Positions 1-10,403 of a stretch of 64,000 nt of DNA are shown piece after piece. Positions within the stretch are counted from its first letter, which is position 1; every line of letters starts with the position of its first letter. Source of the stretch: Rhodocyclus tenuis (GTDB taxonomy: Bacteria; Pseudomonadota; Gammaproteobacteria; Burkholderiales; Rhodocyclaceae); assembly GCF_014197755.1 (NCBI RefSeq), contig NZ_JACIGE010000007.1, forward strand, positions 124,001-188,000, in the 5' to 3' direction. The translations under genes and the position numbers were made by a program. The notes under the pieces are model-generated. The model was given only the letters and a program-made list of their open reading frames with translations, ran no database searches and was not told where the DNA came from.

Positions 1-386
<386 letters not shown>

Positions 387-396
387 GCTGGGCGCG

Positions 397-723
397 ATGA
401 GCAGTTTTGCCGACAACCTGAAGAAGCTGCCCGGCATCTCGCATCTGGCAGCGATCAATCTGTTCGATCGCGACGGCACGCAGGTGGCGACGATCGAGAA
501 CAAGCCGGGACAGGCCGGTTCGCTTTCGGTCTATAACCACCTGGCGCAAATCCATGGCGCGATCACGCCGGAAGCCGCGGCACGCGGTATCGAGCTCTAC
601 GCCGAGCATGCTGAAGATGCGCGCGCGCATCCCGGCAAACACCCCAACATCGACCGGCTGATTGCTCTCGTCGCTGGCGGCGACACGCTACGCATCAAAC
701 ATGTTTTTGCCATACACGTGTAG
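397..723 (+). CDS. DUF2322 family protein
   Basis: A 108-residue cytoplasmic protein with no signal peptide or membrane segment. The pattern ENKPGQAGSL, then YNHLAQIHGAITPEAA, then HPNIDRL is what I recall for DUF2322, a family of unknown function in beta- and gammaproteobacteria. The ATG lies 10 nt after the purB stop, so it is probably cotranscribed with purB. The Shine-Dalgarno sequence is weak, which fits translational coupling. The 3' end of the gene contains two short palindromes that may belong to the promoter region of the cytochrome c' gene downstream. Family assignment is fairly secure; function is unknown. Confidence 0.8.
   Translation: MSSFADNLKKLPGISHLAAINLFDRDGTQVATIENKPGQAGSLSVYNHLAQIHGAITPEAAARGIELYAEHAEDARAHPGKHPNIDRLIALVAGGDTLRIKHVFAIHV
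697..721 (+). promoter_or_regulatory. Two short palindromes upstream of the cytochrome c' gene
   Basis: AAACATGTTT (697-706) and ACACGTGT (714-721) are perfect palindromes about 17 bp apart, centre to centre, 43-67 nt upstream of the cytochrome c' ATG and inside the end of the DUF2322 gene. They could be an operator for a redox or nitric-oxide regulator, but they do not match the full FNR consensus. The assignment is inference only. Confidence 0.2.
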
Positions 724-763
724 TATCCAGCCGTCGTTTAACCCTGAACCTCAAGGAGAAACA

Positions 764-1234
764 ATGAGAAAGTTCATCAAGACGATTATCGCCGCGAGCA
801 CACTCGCCGCTGTTGCCGGCGCGGCCTGCGCCGAAGCCGCCAAATCCGAAGACCTCATCCGCTGGCGGCAGTCGGCCTATCAGGTGCTGAACTGGAACAT
901 GGAACGCCTGAAGGCCAACCTTGCCAGTCCGCAATACAACAAGGACGAAGGCGCCAAAGCAGCCAATACCATCGCCGCCATTGCCAACTCGGGAATGGGC
1001 TCGCTCTACGCAGCGGGAACCGACAAGGGCAAAGGCTGGCACGACACCAAGGTCAAGCCGGAATTCTTCACCAACGGCCAGAAAGTCGGCGAACTCGCCG
1101 TTGCCTTCAACAAGGAGGCGAACGAGCTCGCCAAGGTCGCCGCCACGGGTGATGCCGGTGCCGTCAAGGCGCAGTTCGGCAACCTTGGCAAGAGCTGCAA
1201 GGCCTGCCACGACGACTTCAAGATCAAGGACTGA
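764..1234 (+). CDS. Cytochrome c' (class II c-type cytochrome), periplasmic
   Basis: A 156-residue precursor. Residues 1-22 form a Sec signal peptide ending ACA, and the mature chain is an all-helical protein. The single haem-binding motif CKACH lies at residues 145-149, near the C-terminus, as in class II cytochromes c and cytochrome c'. The family binds NO or CO at a five-coordinate haem and is linked to nitrosative-stress protection or electron transfer. The ATG at 764 is chosen because AAGGAGA (753-759) sits just upstream; a longer open frame to 662 overlaps DUF2322 and has no ribosome site. A cytochrome b561 gene, a common partner, lies about 1.5 kb downstream. Confidence 0.92.
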   Translation: MRKFIKTIIAASTLAAVAGAACAEAAKSEDLIRWRQSAYQVLNWNMERLKANLASPQYNKDEGAKAANTIAAIANSGMGSLYAAGTDKGKGWHDTKVKPEFFTNGQKVGELAVAFNKEANELAKVAATGDAGAVKAQFGNLGKSCKACHDDFKIKD

Positions 1235-1239
1235 TCTCG

Positions 1240-1310
1240 CCGGAGCGGCGCCTCTCGGTGGAGAAGGCGCCGGAAGAACCGGTAGCGGCCGTGTTGTCGC
1301 TACCCGGAGC
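1240..1310 (+). other. Stable paired hairpins downstream of the cytochrome c' gene
   Basis: Two hairpins follow the cytochrome stop. The first pairs GGCGCCTCTC (1247-1256) with GAGA and GGCGCC (1261-1271), with one bulged A and a GGTG loop. The second pairs GGTAGCG (1281-1287) with CGCTACC (1298-1304). CCGGAGC occurs just before the first hairpin (1240-1246) and again after the second (1304-1310). This could be a processed 3' UTR RNA or a leader element. It does not match any riboswitch consensus I know. Confidence 0.35.
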
Positions 1311-1318
1311 AAGGATGG

Positions 1319-1349
1319 AAAAGGCCGCAGCGCAATCTGCGGCCTTTTT
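1319..1349 (+). terminator. Rho-independent terminator after the cytochrome c' gene
   Basis: AAGGCCGCAG (1321-1330) pairs perfectly with CTGCGGCCTT (1337-1346) around a 6-nt loop, and the 3' arm runs into a TTTTT tract. It closes the purB-DUF2322-cytochrome c' transcription unit and separates it from the diguanylate cyclase gene. Between here and 1620 I see no further feature. Confidence 0.85.
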
Positions 1350-1619
1350 CACGCCTGGCGGCAGGGCGAGCAACGGGCCGAGCCACCGCCTTGAGACTGC
1401 CGGAGAGCCGGGCTTGCGGGCAATGCCGGGCGTTCCACTAATAAAACGGCACGACCGGCCGGGGCGCACAGGAAGTCCCCGGCAAGTTGGTTAGAATACG
1501 CGACTGGGGAACGAATCCGGGGCTGTATTGCCTTATGCCCCCCGTCACCCCCGGCCCTTACGGAATTGCCTTGCGCAGCGGCTACCGACTGCAACATCAT
1601 TGATCGACGGAGTACGCGC

Positions 1620-2690
1620 TTGAAGTACAGCAACGAAAGCATTGAAAAAAGCGCCGAGTACCTGCGTCAGGCACTGCCGCTGATGTCACGACAAGCGGCC
1701 GCACTGCACCCGGTCAGCTACGCGATCTGGTACGAATACGTCTCCGGCAGGAATCCTGCGCTGCGCGCGAGTATCGACCAGCTCACGCGGAACGGCGCTG
1801 TTCTTGACGAGGCAGCGACGACCGAACTGTTTCGCAAGCATGTCGCTGAACTCGACGAGCAGTTGGTCAAGCGCGTCAGCGACGATTTCAACAAGATCAT
1901 GTCGGACATGAACCAGTCCGCCGAACAGGCGAGCGATCATGCCGACCGTTTCGGCAATGCGCTGGAACAATGGTCGGCGACGCAGGCGCAATCGCCATCG
2001 GCTGGCGATACCGGCAAGCTGCTGCTGCAGACGCGGGAGATGCAGCAGTCGATCGCCACGATGAAAGAAAGTCTTGAAGAAAGCCGCAATGAAATCGAGC
2101 GCTTGCGCAAGGAAGTCAGCCGCGCCCGCGAAGATGCGCTGATCGACAGTCTGAGCGGCCTGAAGAATCGCCGGGGCTTTGACAAGGCGCTGGCAGCGTG
2201 CCTTGGCGCGCCTGACTCGGGAGAACAGGGGCCGAGTCTGCTGATCGTCGACATTGATCATTTCAAGCACGTCAATGACCGCTACGGACACCTGTCCGGC
2301 GACCGTGTGATCCGCATCGTCGCCCAGATTCTCAAGGAAAACGTCAAGGGGCGGGATACCGCGGCACGCTACGGTGGCGAAGAATTCGCCATCCTGCTGC
2401 CCGATACGCCGCTTGCCGGCGCCGCGCATCTGGCCGAGAAGATCAGGGCAACGGTCGAGAAACTGATCATCAAACGCGCCAGCAGCAAGGAACCGCTGGC
2501 GAAGATCACCGTCTCGCTCGGCGTAGCCAGTTATTGCGCCGGCGAATCGGCCAGCGATTTCATCGCGCGCGCCGATGCGGCCTTGTACGCAGCAAAGAAT
2601 CAGGGCCGCAACCGGGTGAACATCGCCGAAGCAAACAAGGACGCAGGCAAGGAAGCGGACAAGGTGGCGGGTTCGCCGGCGGGCGCCTGA
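1620..2690 (+). CDS. GGDEF-domain diguanylate cyclase, soluble
   Basis: Predicted to make cyclic di-GMP from two GTP. The 356-residue product has an N-terminal region of about 100 residues (YAIWYEYVSG motif), a coiled coil at about 130-172, then a GGDEF domain at 175-335 with the active-site motif GGEEF at 252-256. The inhibitory RxxD site is not canonical, because KGRD stands in its place. There is no membrane segment or signal peptide. The TTG at 1620 is preferred because ACGGAG (1607-1612) lies 7 nt upstream; in-frame codons further upstream lack one. The N-terminal region is shared with other cytoplasmic cyclases, and its input signal is unknown. Confidence 0.88.
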   Translation: MKYSNESIEKSAEYLRQALPLMSRQAAALHPVSYAIWYEYVSGRNPALRASIDQLTRNGAVLDEAATTELFRKHVAELDEQLVKRVSDDFNKIMSDMNQSAEQASDHADRFGNALEQWSATQAQSPSAGDTGKLLLQTREMQQSIATMKESLEESRNEIERLRKEVSRAREDALIDSLSGLKNRRGFDKALAACLGAPDSGEQGPSLLIVDIDHFKHVNDRYGHLSGDRVIRIVAQILKENVKGRDTAARYGGEEFAILLPDTPLAGAAHLAEKIRATVEKLIIKRASSKEPLAKITVSLGVASYCAGESASDFIARADAALYAAKNQGRNRVNIAEANKDAGKEADKVAGSPAGA

Positions 2691-2741
2691 ATAGCGCGGA
2701 GTTGGCGCTGCGGGCAGCACACGCAGCGCTGCCCGGAATCG

Positions 2742-3437
2742 CTACCAGGCAGGCGACGGAGCGCTCGCCGGCGGCGCCGGCGGGGCTGGCGGCAGCAACG
2801 CCCCCGAGGCCGCATAGACCGCCGCCAGCGCGATGACGAGCGCGACGACGAAGGCCAGCACACCGCCACCGCGTGCCGATTCGCCCTGCCCCTCGGCAAC
2901 GTCCTTCCAGCCGGTGATCATCGGCAGGATAAGGTTGTTCTTCTTGACGTGCCGGTAGAACAGGATCGCCGCGACGTGCAGCACGACGAAGGCGATCAGC
3001 AGATTCGACGCCAGATGGTGCAGGCCAGTGATCTGGTCGCTCAGCTCCTTGCCGACCAGGCTGAACAGCGGTCCGCGAAAGGCGATGTCGTCGTTGGCGA
3101 AGAGACCGCCAAGCGCCTGCGCCAGCACCAGCGCAAGCAGGGCAAAAGCCGACAAGGCGCCGACCGGGTTGTGGCCGAGCCCGTGCCATTCACCGCGCAG
3201 GTAGGCGGCGATCGTCGAGGGCGTCGGGAAGAACTGGGCAAAGCGCGCATAAGTCGAGCCGACGAAGCCCCAGACGATACGAAAAACGATCAGGCCAATG
3301 ATCGCCAGCCCGAGCTTGCCGTGCAGTTCGATCGCATTGCCGCCGACCTGGCCGCTGATGATCGCTGCAGCGACCAGCGCAAAGAGCGCCCAGTGAAAGA
3401 TGCGTGTCGGCAAGTCCCAGAGCTTGATGCGTTTCAT
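2742..3437 (-). CDS. Cytochrome b561-type di-haem membrane protein
   Basis: A 231-residue inner-membrane protein with about four or five hydrophobic segments. It has the histidines expected of the cytochrome b561 / Ni,Fe-hydrogenase b-subunit fold (FHWALF near the N-terminus, ELHGKLG, HHLASN, VLHVAAI). Such proteins carry electrons between quinol and periplasmic c-type cytochromes, and homologues are often encoded beside cytochrome c'. The second ATG is used because GGGGAGA precedes it by a few bases. The C-terminus ends in a Pro/Ala-rich tail (PPAPPAPPASAPSPAW). It converges on the diguanylate cyclase gene with about 50 nt between them. Confidence 0.85.
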   Translation of the reverse strand: MKRIKLWDLPTRIFHWALFALVAAAIISGQVGGNAIELHGKLGLAIIGLIVFRIVWGFVGSTYARFAQFFPTPSTIAAYLRGEWHGLGHNPVGALSAFALLALVLAQALGGLFANDDIAFRGPLFSLVGKELSDQITGLHHLASNLLIAFVVLHVAAILFYRHVKKNNLILPMITGWKDVAEGQGESARGGGVLAFVVALVIALAAVYAASGALLPPAPPAPPASAPSPAW

Positions 3438-3485
3438 GTCTCTCCCCTGTTTCAATGACGAGCGCCGGCGATGGCCGCCCTGAGC

Positions 3486-3511
3486 AAAACGGCGGCCGCA
3501 GCCGCCGTTTC
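3486..3511 (-). terminator. Terminator downstream of secF
   Basis: AAACGGCGGC (3487-3496) pairs with GCCGCCGTTT (3501-3510) around a 4-nt loop. On the minus strand the 3' arm ends in a TTTT tract, 22 nt after the secF stop. The symmetry suggests it may work in both directions. Confidence 0.8.
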
Positions 3512-3532
3512 CGGAAAGCGCGCAGTCCTGAC

Positions 3533-4477
3533 TCAGACGACTGCGCCGTCCTCGTTGGCGCCTTCGATCTGGCGTTTAGGCTTGACGAACTGCTCGCGCG
3601 AAACGCCGAGCCACATCACCAGCGGACTGGCAACGAGCACCGACGAGTAGATGCCGAAGCAGATGCCGATGGTCAGCGCCAGCGCGAAGTTGTGCAGCGT
3701 CTCGCCGCCGAAGATCAGCATCGACAGCACCATCATCTGCGTCGAACCGTGCGTGATGATCGTGCGCGAAATGGTGCGAGTGATCGCGTGATCGAGCACC
3801 TGCGGCGTCGATAGCCCACGTGCCTTCTTGAAGGTTTCGCGCACGCGGTCAAAGACGACCACTGATTCGTTGACCGAATAGCCGAGGACGGCGAGCACCG
3901 CCGCCAGCACCGACAGCGAAAACTCCCAACCGAAGCAGGCGAAGAAGCCGAGGATGATCACCACGTCGTGCAGGTTGGCGATGATCGCGGCCACCGAGAA
4001 ACGCCATTCGAAGCGGAAAGCCAGATAGATGACGATGCCGATGACCACCAGCAGCAAGGCCATGGCGCCGTTCTCGGCCAGTTCCTTGCCCACTTGCGGC
4101 CCGACGAATTCGACGCGGCGCAGCGTCGCCCCCGGCGCGTCGGCGTCGAGCGCGGCCATCACCGCTTCGCCGGCCTTGGCCGTCGGCTCGTCGGCCTTCA
4201 GCGGCAGACGGATCAGCACGTCGTGGCTGGAGCCGAAGTTCTGTACCGCCACCTCGCCATGGCCGGCTTTGGCCAGCGCGCCGCGCACCTTTTCCAGATC
4301 GGCGGTCTGCGTGTAATTGACTTCGACCAGCGTACCGCCGGTGAACTCGACCGAAAGATTGAGACCGTTCCAGAACAGGAAGAAGACCGCGGCGACGAAG
4401 GTGAGCAGGGAAATGATGTTGAACTTCAGCGCATGGCGCATGAAGGGGATGTCTTTGTGAATGCGGAAGAATTCCAT
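3533..4477 (-). CDS. secF: Protein translocase subunit SecF
   Basis: SecF works with SecD in the inner membrane to use the proton motive force for late steps of Sec export. The 314-residue product has the N-terminal membrane segment, the periplasmic start VEFTGGTLVEV and the C-terminal RND-like membrane bundle (FGWEFSLSVLAAVLAVLGYSV, NESVVVFDRVRE). The ATG lies 12 nt after the secD stop, with AAGGGAA as ribosome site, so it is part of the yajC-secD-secF operon. The length is normal for the family. A terminator follows. Confidence 0.97.
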   Translation of the reverse strand: MEFFRIHKDIPFMRHALKFNIISLLTFVAAVFFLFWNGLNLSVEFTGGTLVEVNYTQTADLEKVRGALAKAGHGEVAVQNFGSSHDVLIRLPLKADEPTAKAGEAVMAALDADAPGATLRRVEFVGPQVGKELAENGAMALLLVVIGIVIYLAFRFEWRFSVAAIIANLHDVVIILGFFACFGWEFSLSVLAAVLAVLGYSVNESVVVFDRVRETFKKARGLSTPQVLDHAITRTISRTIITHGSTQMMVLSMLIFGGETLHNFALALTIGICFGIYSSVLVASPLVMWLGVSREQFVKPKRQIEGANEDGAVV

Positions 4478-4489
4478 GATCGCGTTCCC

Positions 4490-6529
4490 TTACTTGGCCT
4501 TGCCGCCGGAATCGGGTTTGCCGGCAGCACCGCGGCCGCCGGAATCGCCCCAGTTGATCGCGCCGGACTTGCCGGCAGCCGGACTGGCAGCCCCCTGTTT
4601 GGGCGCAGCCTTCGTAGCCGCCACCGGCGCTGCCACCTTGGCGGCGGATTTCGCCGCCGGGCTTGCGGCTGCGGAGCCTTGCGGCTTCCACACCTGGCCG
4701 ATGGCCAGCGAGTCGATCTTGCGTCGACCGCCGTAGAGCAGATTGACCAGCGCGCGCGACACGACGACCGACGAGAACAGCGAGGTCAGGATGCCGAGAC
4801 AATGCACGACGGCAAAGCCGCGGATCGGGCCCGAACCGAAGATCAGCAGCGCGATGCCGGCAATCAGCGTCGTCACGTTCGAGTCGAGAATGGTGCCGAA
4901 GGCGCGCTCGTAGCCGGTGGTGATTGCCGCTGCCGGCGTCATGCCGTTGCGCAGTTCCTCGCGGATACGTTCGTTGATCAGCACGTTCGAGTCGATCGCC
5001 ATGCCCAGCGTCAGCGCGATGGCGGCGATGCCGGGCAGCGTCAGCGTCGCCTGCAGCATCGACAACAGAGCGATCAGGAAGAGCAGGTTGGTCGCCAGCG
5101 CGACGACGGAAACGGCGCCGAAGAGCATGTAGTAAGCGATCATGAAGACGGCGATCGCAGTAAAGCCCCACAGCGTCGAATCGAAACCCTTCTTGATGTT
5201 GTCGGCACCGAGGCTCGGGCCGATGGTGCGTTCCTCGATGATTTCCATCGGCGCGGCGAGCGAGCCGGCGCGCAGCAGCAGCGCCGTGTCGTTGGCCTCG
5301 ACCGTGCTCATGCGCCCGGAAATCTGCACACGGCCGCCGCCGATTTCAGTGCGGATCACCGGTGCCGTGACCACTTCGCCCTTGCCCTTTTCGATCAGCA
5401 GGATGGCCATGCGCTTGCCGACGTTGTCGCGCGTCACATCCTTGAAGATGCGCGCGCCGGCCGAGTCGAGCGTCAGGTGTACCGACGGCTCCTGCGTCTG
5501 GTTGTCGAAGCCCGGCTGCGCGTCGGTGAGGCGCTCGCCGGTCAGCATCACCTGCTTCTTCACCAGCAGCGGCTTGCCGCCGCGCTCGACGTAGAGCTCG
5601 GTGCCGAACGGCACCTGGCCGGCCTGCGCCGCTTCGAGCGCGCCCGCCGTGTCGTCGACCATGCGGATTTCGAGCGTTGCCGTACGGCCGAGAATGTCCT
5701 TCGCCTTCGCCGTATCCTGCACGCCGGGCAACTGCACGACGATGCGGTCGGCGCCCTGCTGCTGGATCACCGGCTCGGCAACGCCGAGTTCGTTGATCCG
5801 GTTGTGCAGGGTGGTCATGTTCTGCGACAGCGCCGACGCCTGCAGGCGGGTGACCGCCTGCGGCTTGAGTGTCGCCACCAGTTTCAGATCTTCGCCTTCG
5901 CCCTGATCGGCGAGTTGCAGGTCGGGTTGCGCATCGGCGAGCGCGTTGCGCGCGCGGTCGCGCGTTTCGGCGTCGCGGAAACGCAGCACCACGCGTTCGC
6001 CTTCACGCGCGATGCCGGCGTGGCGGATGTTCTTGTCGCGCATCAGCGTGCGCAGATCGGCGCCGAGCGAATCGAGGCGCTTGGTCAGCGCGCCCTTCAT
6101 GTCGACCTGCAACAGGAAATGCACGCCACCGCGCAAGTCGAGACCGAGATACATCGGCAAGGCCGAGAGTCTGGTCAGCCATTGCGGCGAAGCCGAGAGC
6201 AGGTTCAGCGCGACGACGTACTGCGCATTCTCGGGATCGGGATTGAACTCCTTCTCGAGCAGATCGCGCGCCTTCAGCTGCGTGTCGGCGTCGTGCAGAC
6301 GTACCTTGACGCCGACCGTATCGAGAAACAGGCCGTCATTGACGACTTGCGCGGCGTTGAGCGTGGTCTCGACGCGCGCCAGCGTCTGCGTATCGACCTT
6401 CAGCGTCGCCTTGGCGCTTGACACCTGCACCGCCGGCGATTCGCCGAAGAAGTTCGGCAGCGTGTACAGGAGGCCGATGAGCAGGGCGATGACGACGGTT
6501 GCGTATTTCCAGAGCGGATAGCGATTCAT
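4490..6529 (-). CDS. secD: Protein translocase subunit SecD with an extra low-complexity C-terminal tail
   Basis: SecD is the larger half of the SecDF export motor, with a first membrane helix (YATVVIALLIGLLYTLPNFF), a large periplasmic domain (GLDLRGGVHFLLQVDM) and five C-terminal helices (GMAIDSNVLINERIREELR). At 679 residues it is about 60 longer than typical SecD. The excess is an Ala/Lys/Pro/Gly-rich tail after LYGGRRKID, rich in AAK, AAP and SGG words and predicted to be cytoplasmic and disordered. It lies between yajC and secF. The tail is directly visible; any role in binding SecA, lipids or ribosomes would be speculation. Confidence 0.96.
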   Translation of the reverse strand: MNRYPLWKYATVVIALLIGLLYTLPNFFGESPAVQVSSAKATLKVDTQTLARVETTLNAAQVVNDGLFLDTVGVKVRLHDADTQLKARDLLEKEFNPDPENAQYVVALNLLSASPQWLTRLSALPMYLGLDLRGGVHFLLQVDMKGALTKRLDSLGADLRTLMRDKNIRHAGIAREGERVVLRFRDAETRDRARNALADAQPDLQLADQGEGEDLKLVATLKPQAVTRLQASALSQNMTTLHNRINELGVAEPVIQQQGADRIVVQLPGVQDTAKAKDILGRTATLEIRMVDDTAGALEAAQAGQVPFGTELYVERGGKPLLVKKQVMLTGERLTDAQPGFDNQTQEPSVHLTLDSAGARIFKDVTRDNVGKRMAILLIEKGKGEVVTAPVIRTEIGGGRVQISGRMSTVEANDTALLLRAGSLAAPMEIIEERTIGPSLGADNIKKGFDSTLWGFTAIAVFMIAYYMLFGAVSVVALATNLLFLIALLSMLQATLTLPGIAAIALTLGMAIDSNVLINERIREELRNGMTPAAAITTGYERAFGTILDSNVTTLIAGIALLIFGSGPIRGFAVVHCLGILTSLFSSVVVSRALVNLLYGGRRKIDSLAIGQVWKPQGSAAASPAAKSAAKVAAPVAATKAAPKQGAASPAAGKSGAINWGDSGGRGAAGKPDSGGKAK

Positions 6530-6567
6530 GGCCTGCAGCGGAATAAATGACTGGAAAAGACAGAAGC

Positions 6568-6597
6568 GTAGCGGGCACCGTATCCGGTGCCCGCTAC
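6568..6597 (-). other. Strong hairpin between yajC and secD
   Basis: A perfect 13-bp stem (6568-6580 with 6585-6597) and a 4-nt loop lie directly after yajC in the yajC-secD intergenic gap. There is no T tract, so it is more likely an RNA-stability or processing element, or an attenuator that lowers secD relative to yajC, than a complete terminator. Confidence 0.55.
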
Positions 6598-6604
6598 AGG
6601 AGGA

Positions 6605-6934
6605 TTACAGGCTCTTCAGCGAACCTTTGGGCAGCACCAGCTGGACCGCCGGCTTCTGCACCTGGACTTCGACGCCCTCGGCGACTTCGAGCGAAATGTA
6701 GTTGTCGCCGACCTTGGCGACGCGACCGGCGATACCGCCCTGCGTCACCACTTCGTCGCCCTTGGCGAGGCCATCGACCAGCGCCTTATGCTCCTTGGCG
6801 CGCTTCATCTGCGGACGCACCATGAGGAAATAGAGGACGACGAACATCAGGATGATGGGAAGGAACTGCATCAATCCTCCCGTCGGATCAGCGGCGGCTG
6901 CGGCTGTTTGTGCGTGGGCGGAGCTAATCAGCAA
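6605..6934 (-). CDS. yajC: Sec translocase accessory subunit YajC
   Basis: YajC is a small single-span inner-membrane protein that copurifies with SecDF. The 109-residue product has a short N-terminus (MLISSAHAQ), one membrane helix (FLPIILMFVVLYFLMV) followed by RPQMKRAKEH, and the YajC C-terminal domain (LAKGDEVVTQGGIAGRV). The start is a TTG preceded by GGGAGA. It is the first gene of the yajC-secD-secF operon. In many proteobacteria queA-tgt precede it; here alaS is the upstream neighbour. Confidence 0.96.
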   Translation of the reverse strand: MLISSAHAQTAAAAADPTGGLMQFLPIILMFVVLYFLMVRPQMKRAKEHKALVDGLAKGDEVVTQGGIAGRVAKVGDNYISLEVAEGVEVQVQKPAVQLVLPKGSLKSL

Positions 6935-7003
6935 GGTGGTCTCCCGGAGCTAAACCGATGAAATGAAAGGGGGGCATTGTAGCACCTGGGGCGTGACGGC
7001 GAA

Positions 7004-7080
7004 GCCGGCACGCCGGAGTGCCGGCGAGCGGGGCTTTGCGGGAAATCAAATTGCCGGCGGCGCGTGGTTCGCGCGCCGGC
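7004..7080 (-). terminator. Hairpins downstream of alaS, possible terminator
   Basis: After the alaS stop, the minus strand can form a near-perfect GCCGGCGCGCG / CGCGCCGCCGGC hairpin (7053-7080), followed by AATTTGATTTC. A second stem (7004-7011 with 7018-7025) follows. The T tract is interrupted, so termination efficiency is uncertain. Confidence 0.4.
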
Positions 7081-7101
7081 AGCCCGAGGCTGGTCGCGTA
7101 C

Positions 7102-9723
<2,622 letters not shown>

Positions 9724-9825
9724 CGTATGACGACCATCAGGTCGGACAGATTTGGAAGCGTGCGATTCTAGCATCGAAAGCGCCAGCACCCGGCCCGGCC
9801 GGGCGTCAGCGCCAGCCACCACCAA

Positions 9826-9850
9826 GAAAAACCCGCCGGAGCGGCGGGCT
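9826..9850 (-). terminator. Terminator after the small secreted-protein gene
   Basis: On the minus strand, GCCCGCCGCTCCGGCGGG is followed by TTTTTC, giving a G+C-rich stem and a T tract starting 29 nt after the stop at 9879. Confidence 0.8.
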
Positions 9851-9878
9851 TGGCGAGGCGGCGGCGGGGCAGCGGCGC

Positions 9879-10262
9879 TTAGCGGCGGTCGATGCGACCG
9901 TTGTGGTTGAAGTCATGCTGGCGGTCGTGCTTCTGGCGATGGATGCGCCGGCTCTGCACGTTCTCGGCCTTCTGCAGACGCGCCTGCTCGCCGGTGGTGA
10001 CGACGCCATCGGCGTTGGCGCGGTTTTCGATGCGCTGCACGCGCTCCTGGCCGTTTTCCAGACGATTGGCTTCCTGCTGCGTCAGGCTACCCGAGCTTTC
10101 GCCCTGATCGATGCGCCGCTCCTGATTGAGCTGACGCTGATCAATCCCCGGCGTCGGAGAGGTTTGCGCCGAAGCAAGCAGCGGCGCACACAGGGCAGCC
10201 AGGAGCGGCGCCGCAAGCAGCAGGCGGCGAAACGGCAGTTCGTCAAGGGCAGATGCGGTCAT
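9879..10262 (-). CDS. Small secreted protein with one EF-hand-like loop
   Basis: A 127-residue precursor with an N-terminal hydrophobic export signal ([20 protein letters not shown]). The mature part is highly charged and probably helical ([38 protein letters not shown]) and ends [11 protein letters not shown]. That last segment resembles a single EF-hand or dockerin calcium loop (DxNxNGxIxR). Similar small periplasmic proteins of unknown role are common in betaproteobacteria. GGAG lies 8 nt upstream of the ATG. It is transcribed alone, with its own terminator, between alaS and ugpQ. Calcium binding is inferred from the motif only. Confidence 0.7.
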   Translation of the reverse strand: MTASALDELPFRRLLLAAPLLAALCAPLLASAQTSPTPGIDQRQLNQERRIDQGESSGSLTQQEANRLENGQERVQRIENRANADGVVTTGEQARLQKAENVQSRRIHRQKHDRQHDFNHNGRIDRR

Positions 10263-10403
10263 GGTTCGGCTCCGTGAGCAATTTGGCTACAAGTTGGATA
10301 TCAGGAAGACGCTGGATTACCCGTCAGGCAGGCAGCATCGAAGTTACCGTGACGAAGCATGCCGAGTGGTTGCCAATTGCAAGGAATCGTTAAGCTGGCG
10401 ACG

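Noticed and set aside
1240-1310. c-di-GMP (GEMM) riboswitch before the diguanylate cyclase gene
   Set aside because: The conserved GEMM residues are missing and a terminator separates the structure from the cyclase gene.
3968-6421. 817-codon plus-strand open frame opposite secD and secF
   Set aside because: Shadow of secD and secF; no recognisable protein features.
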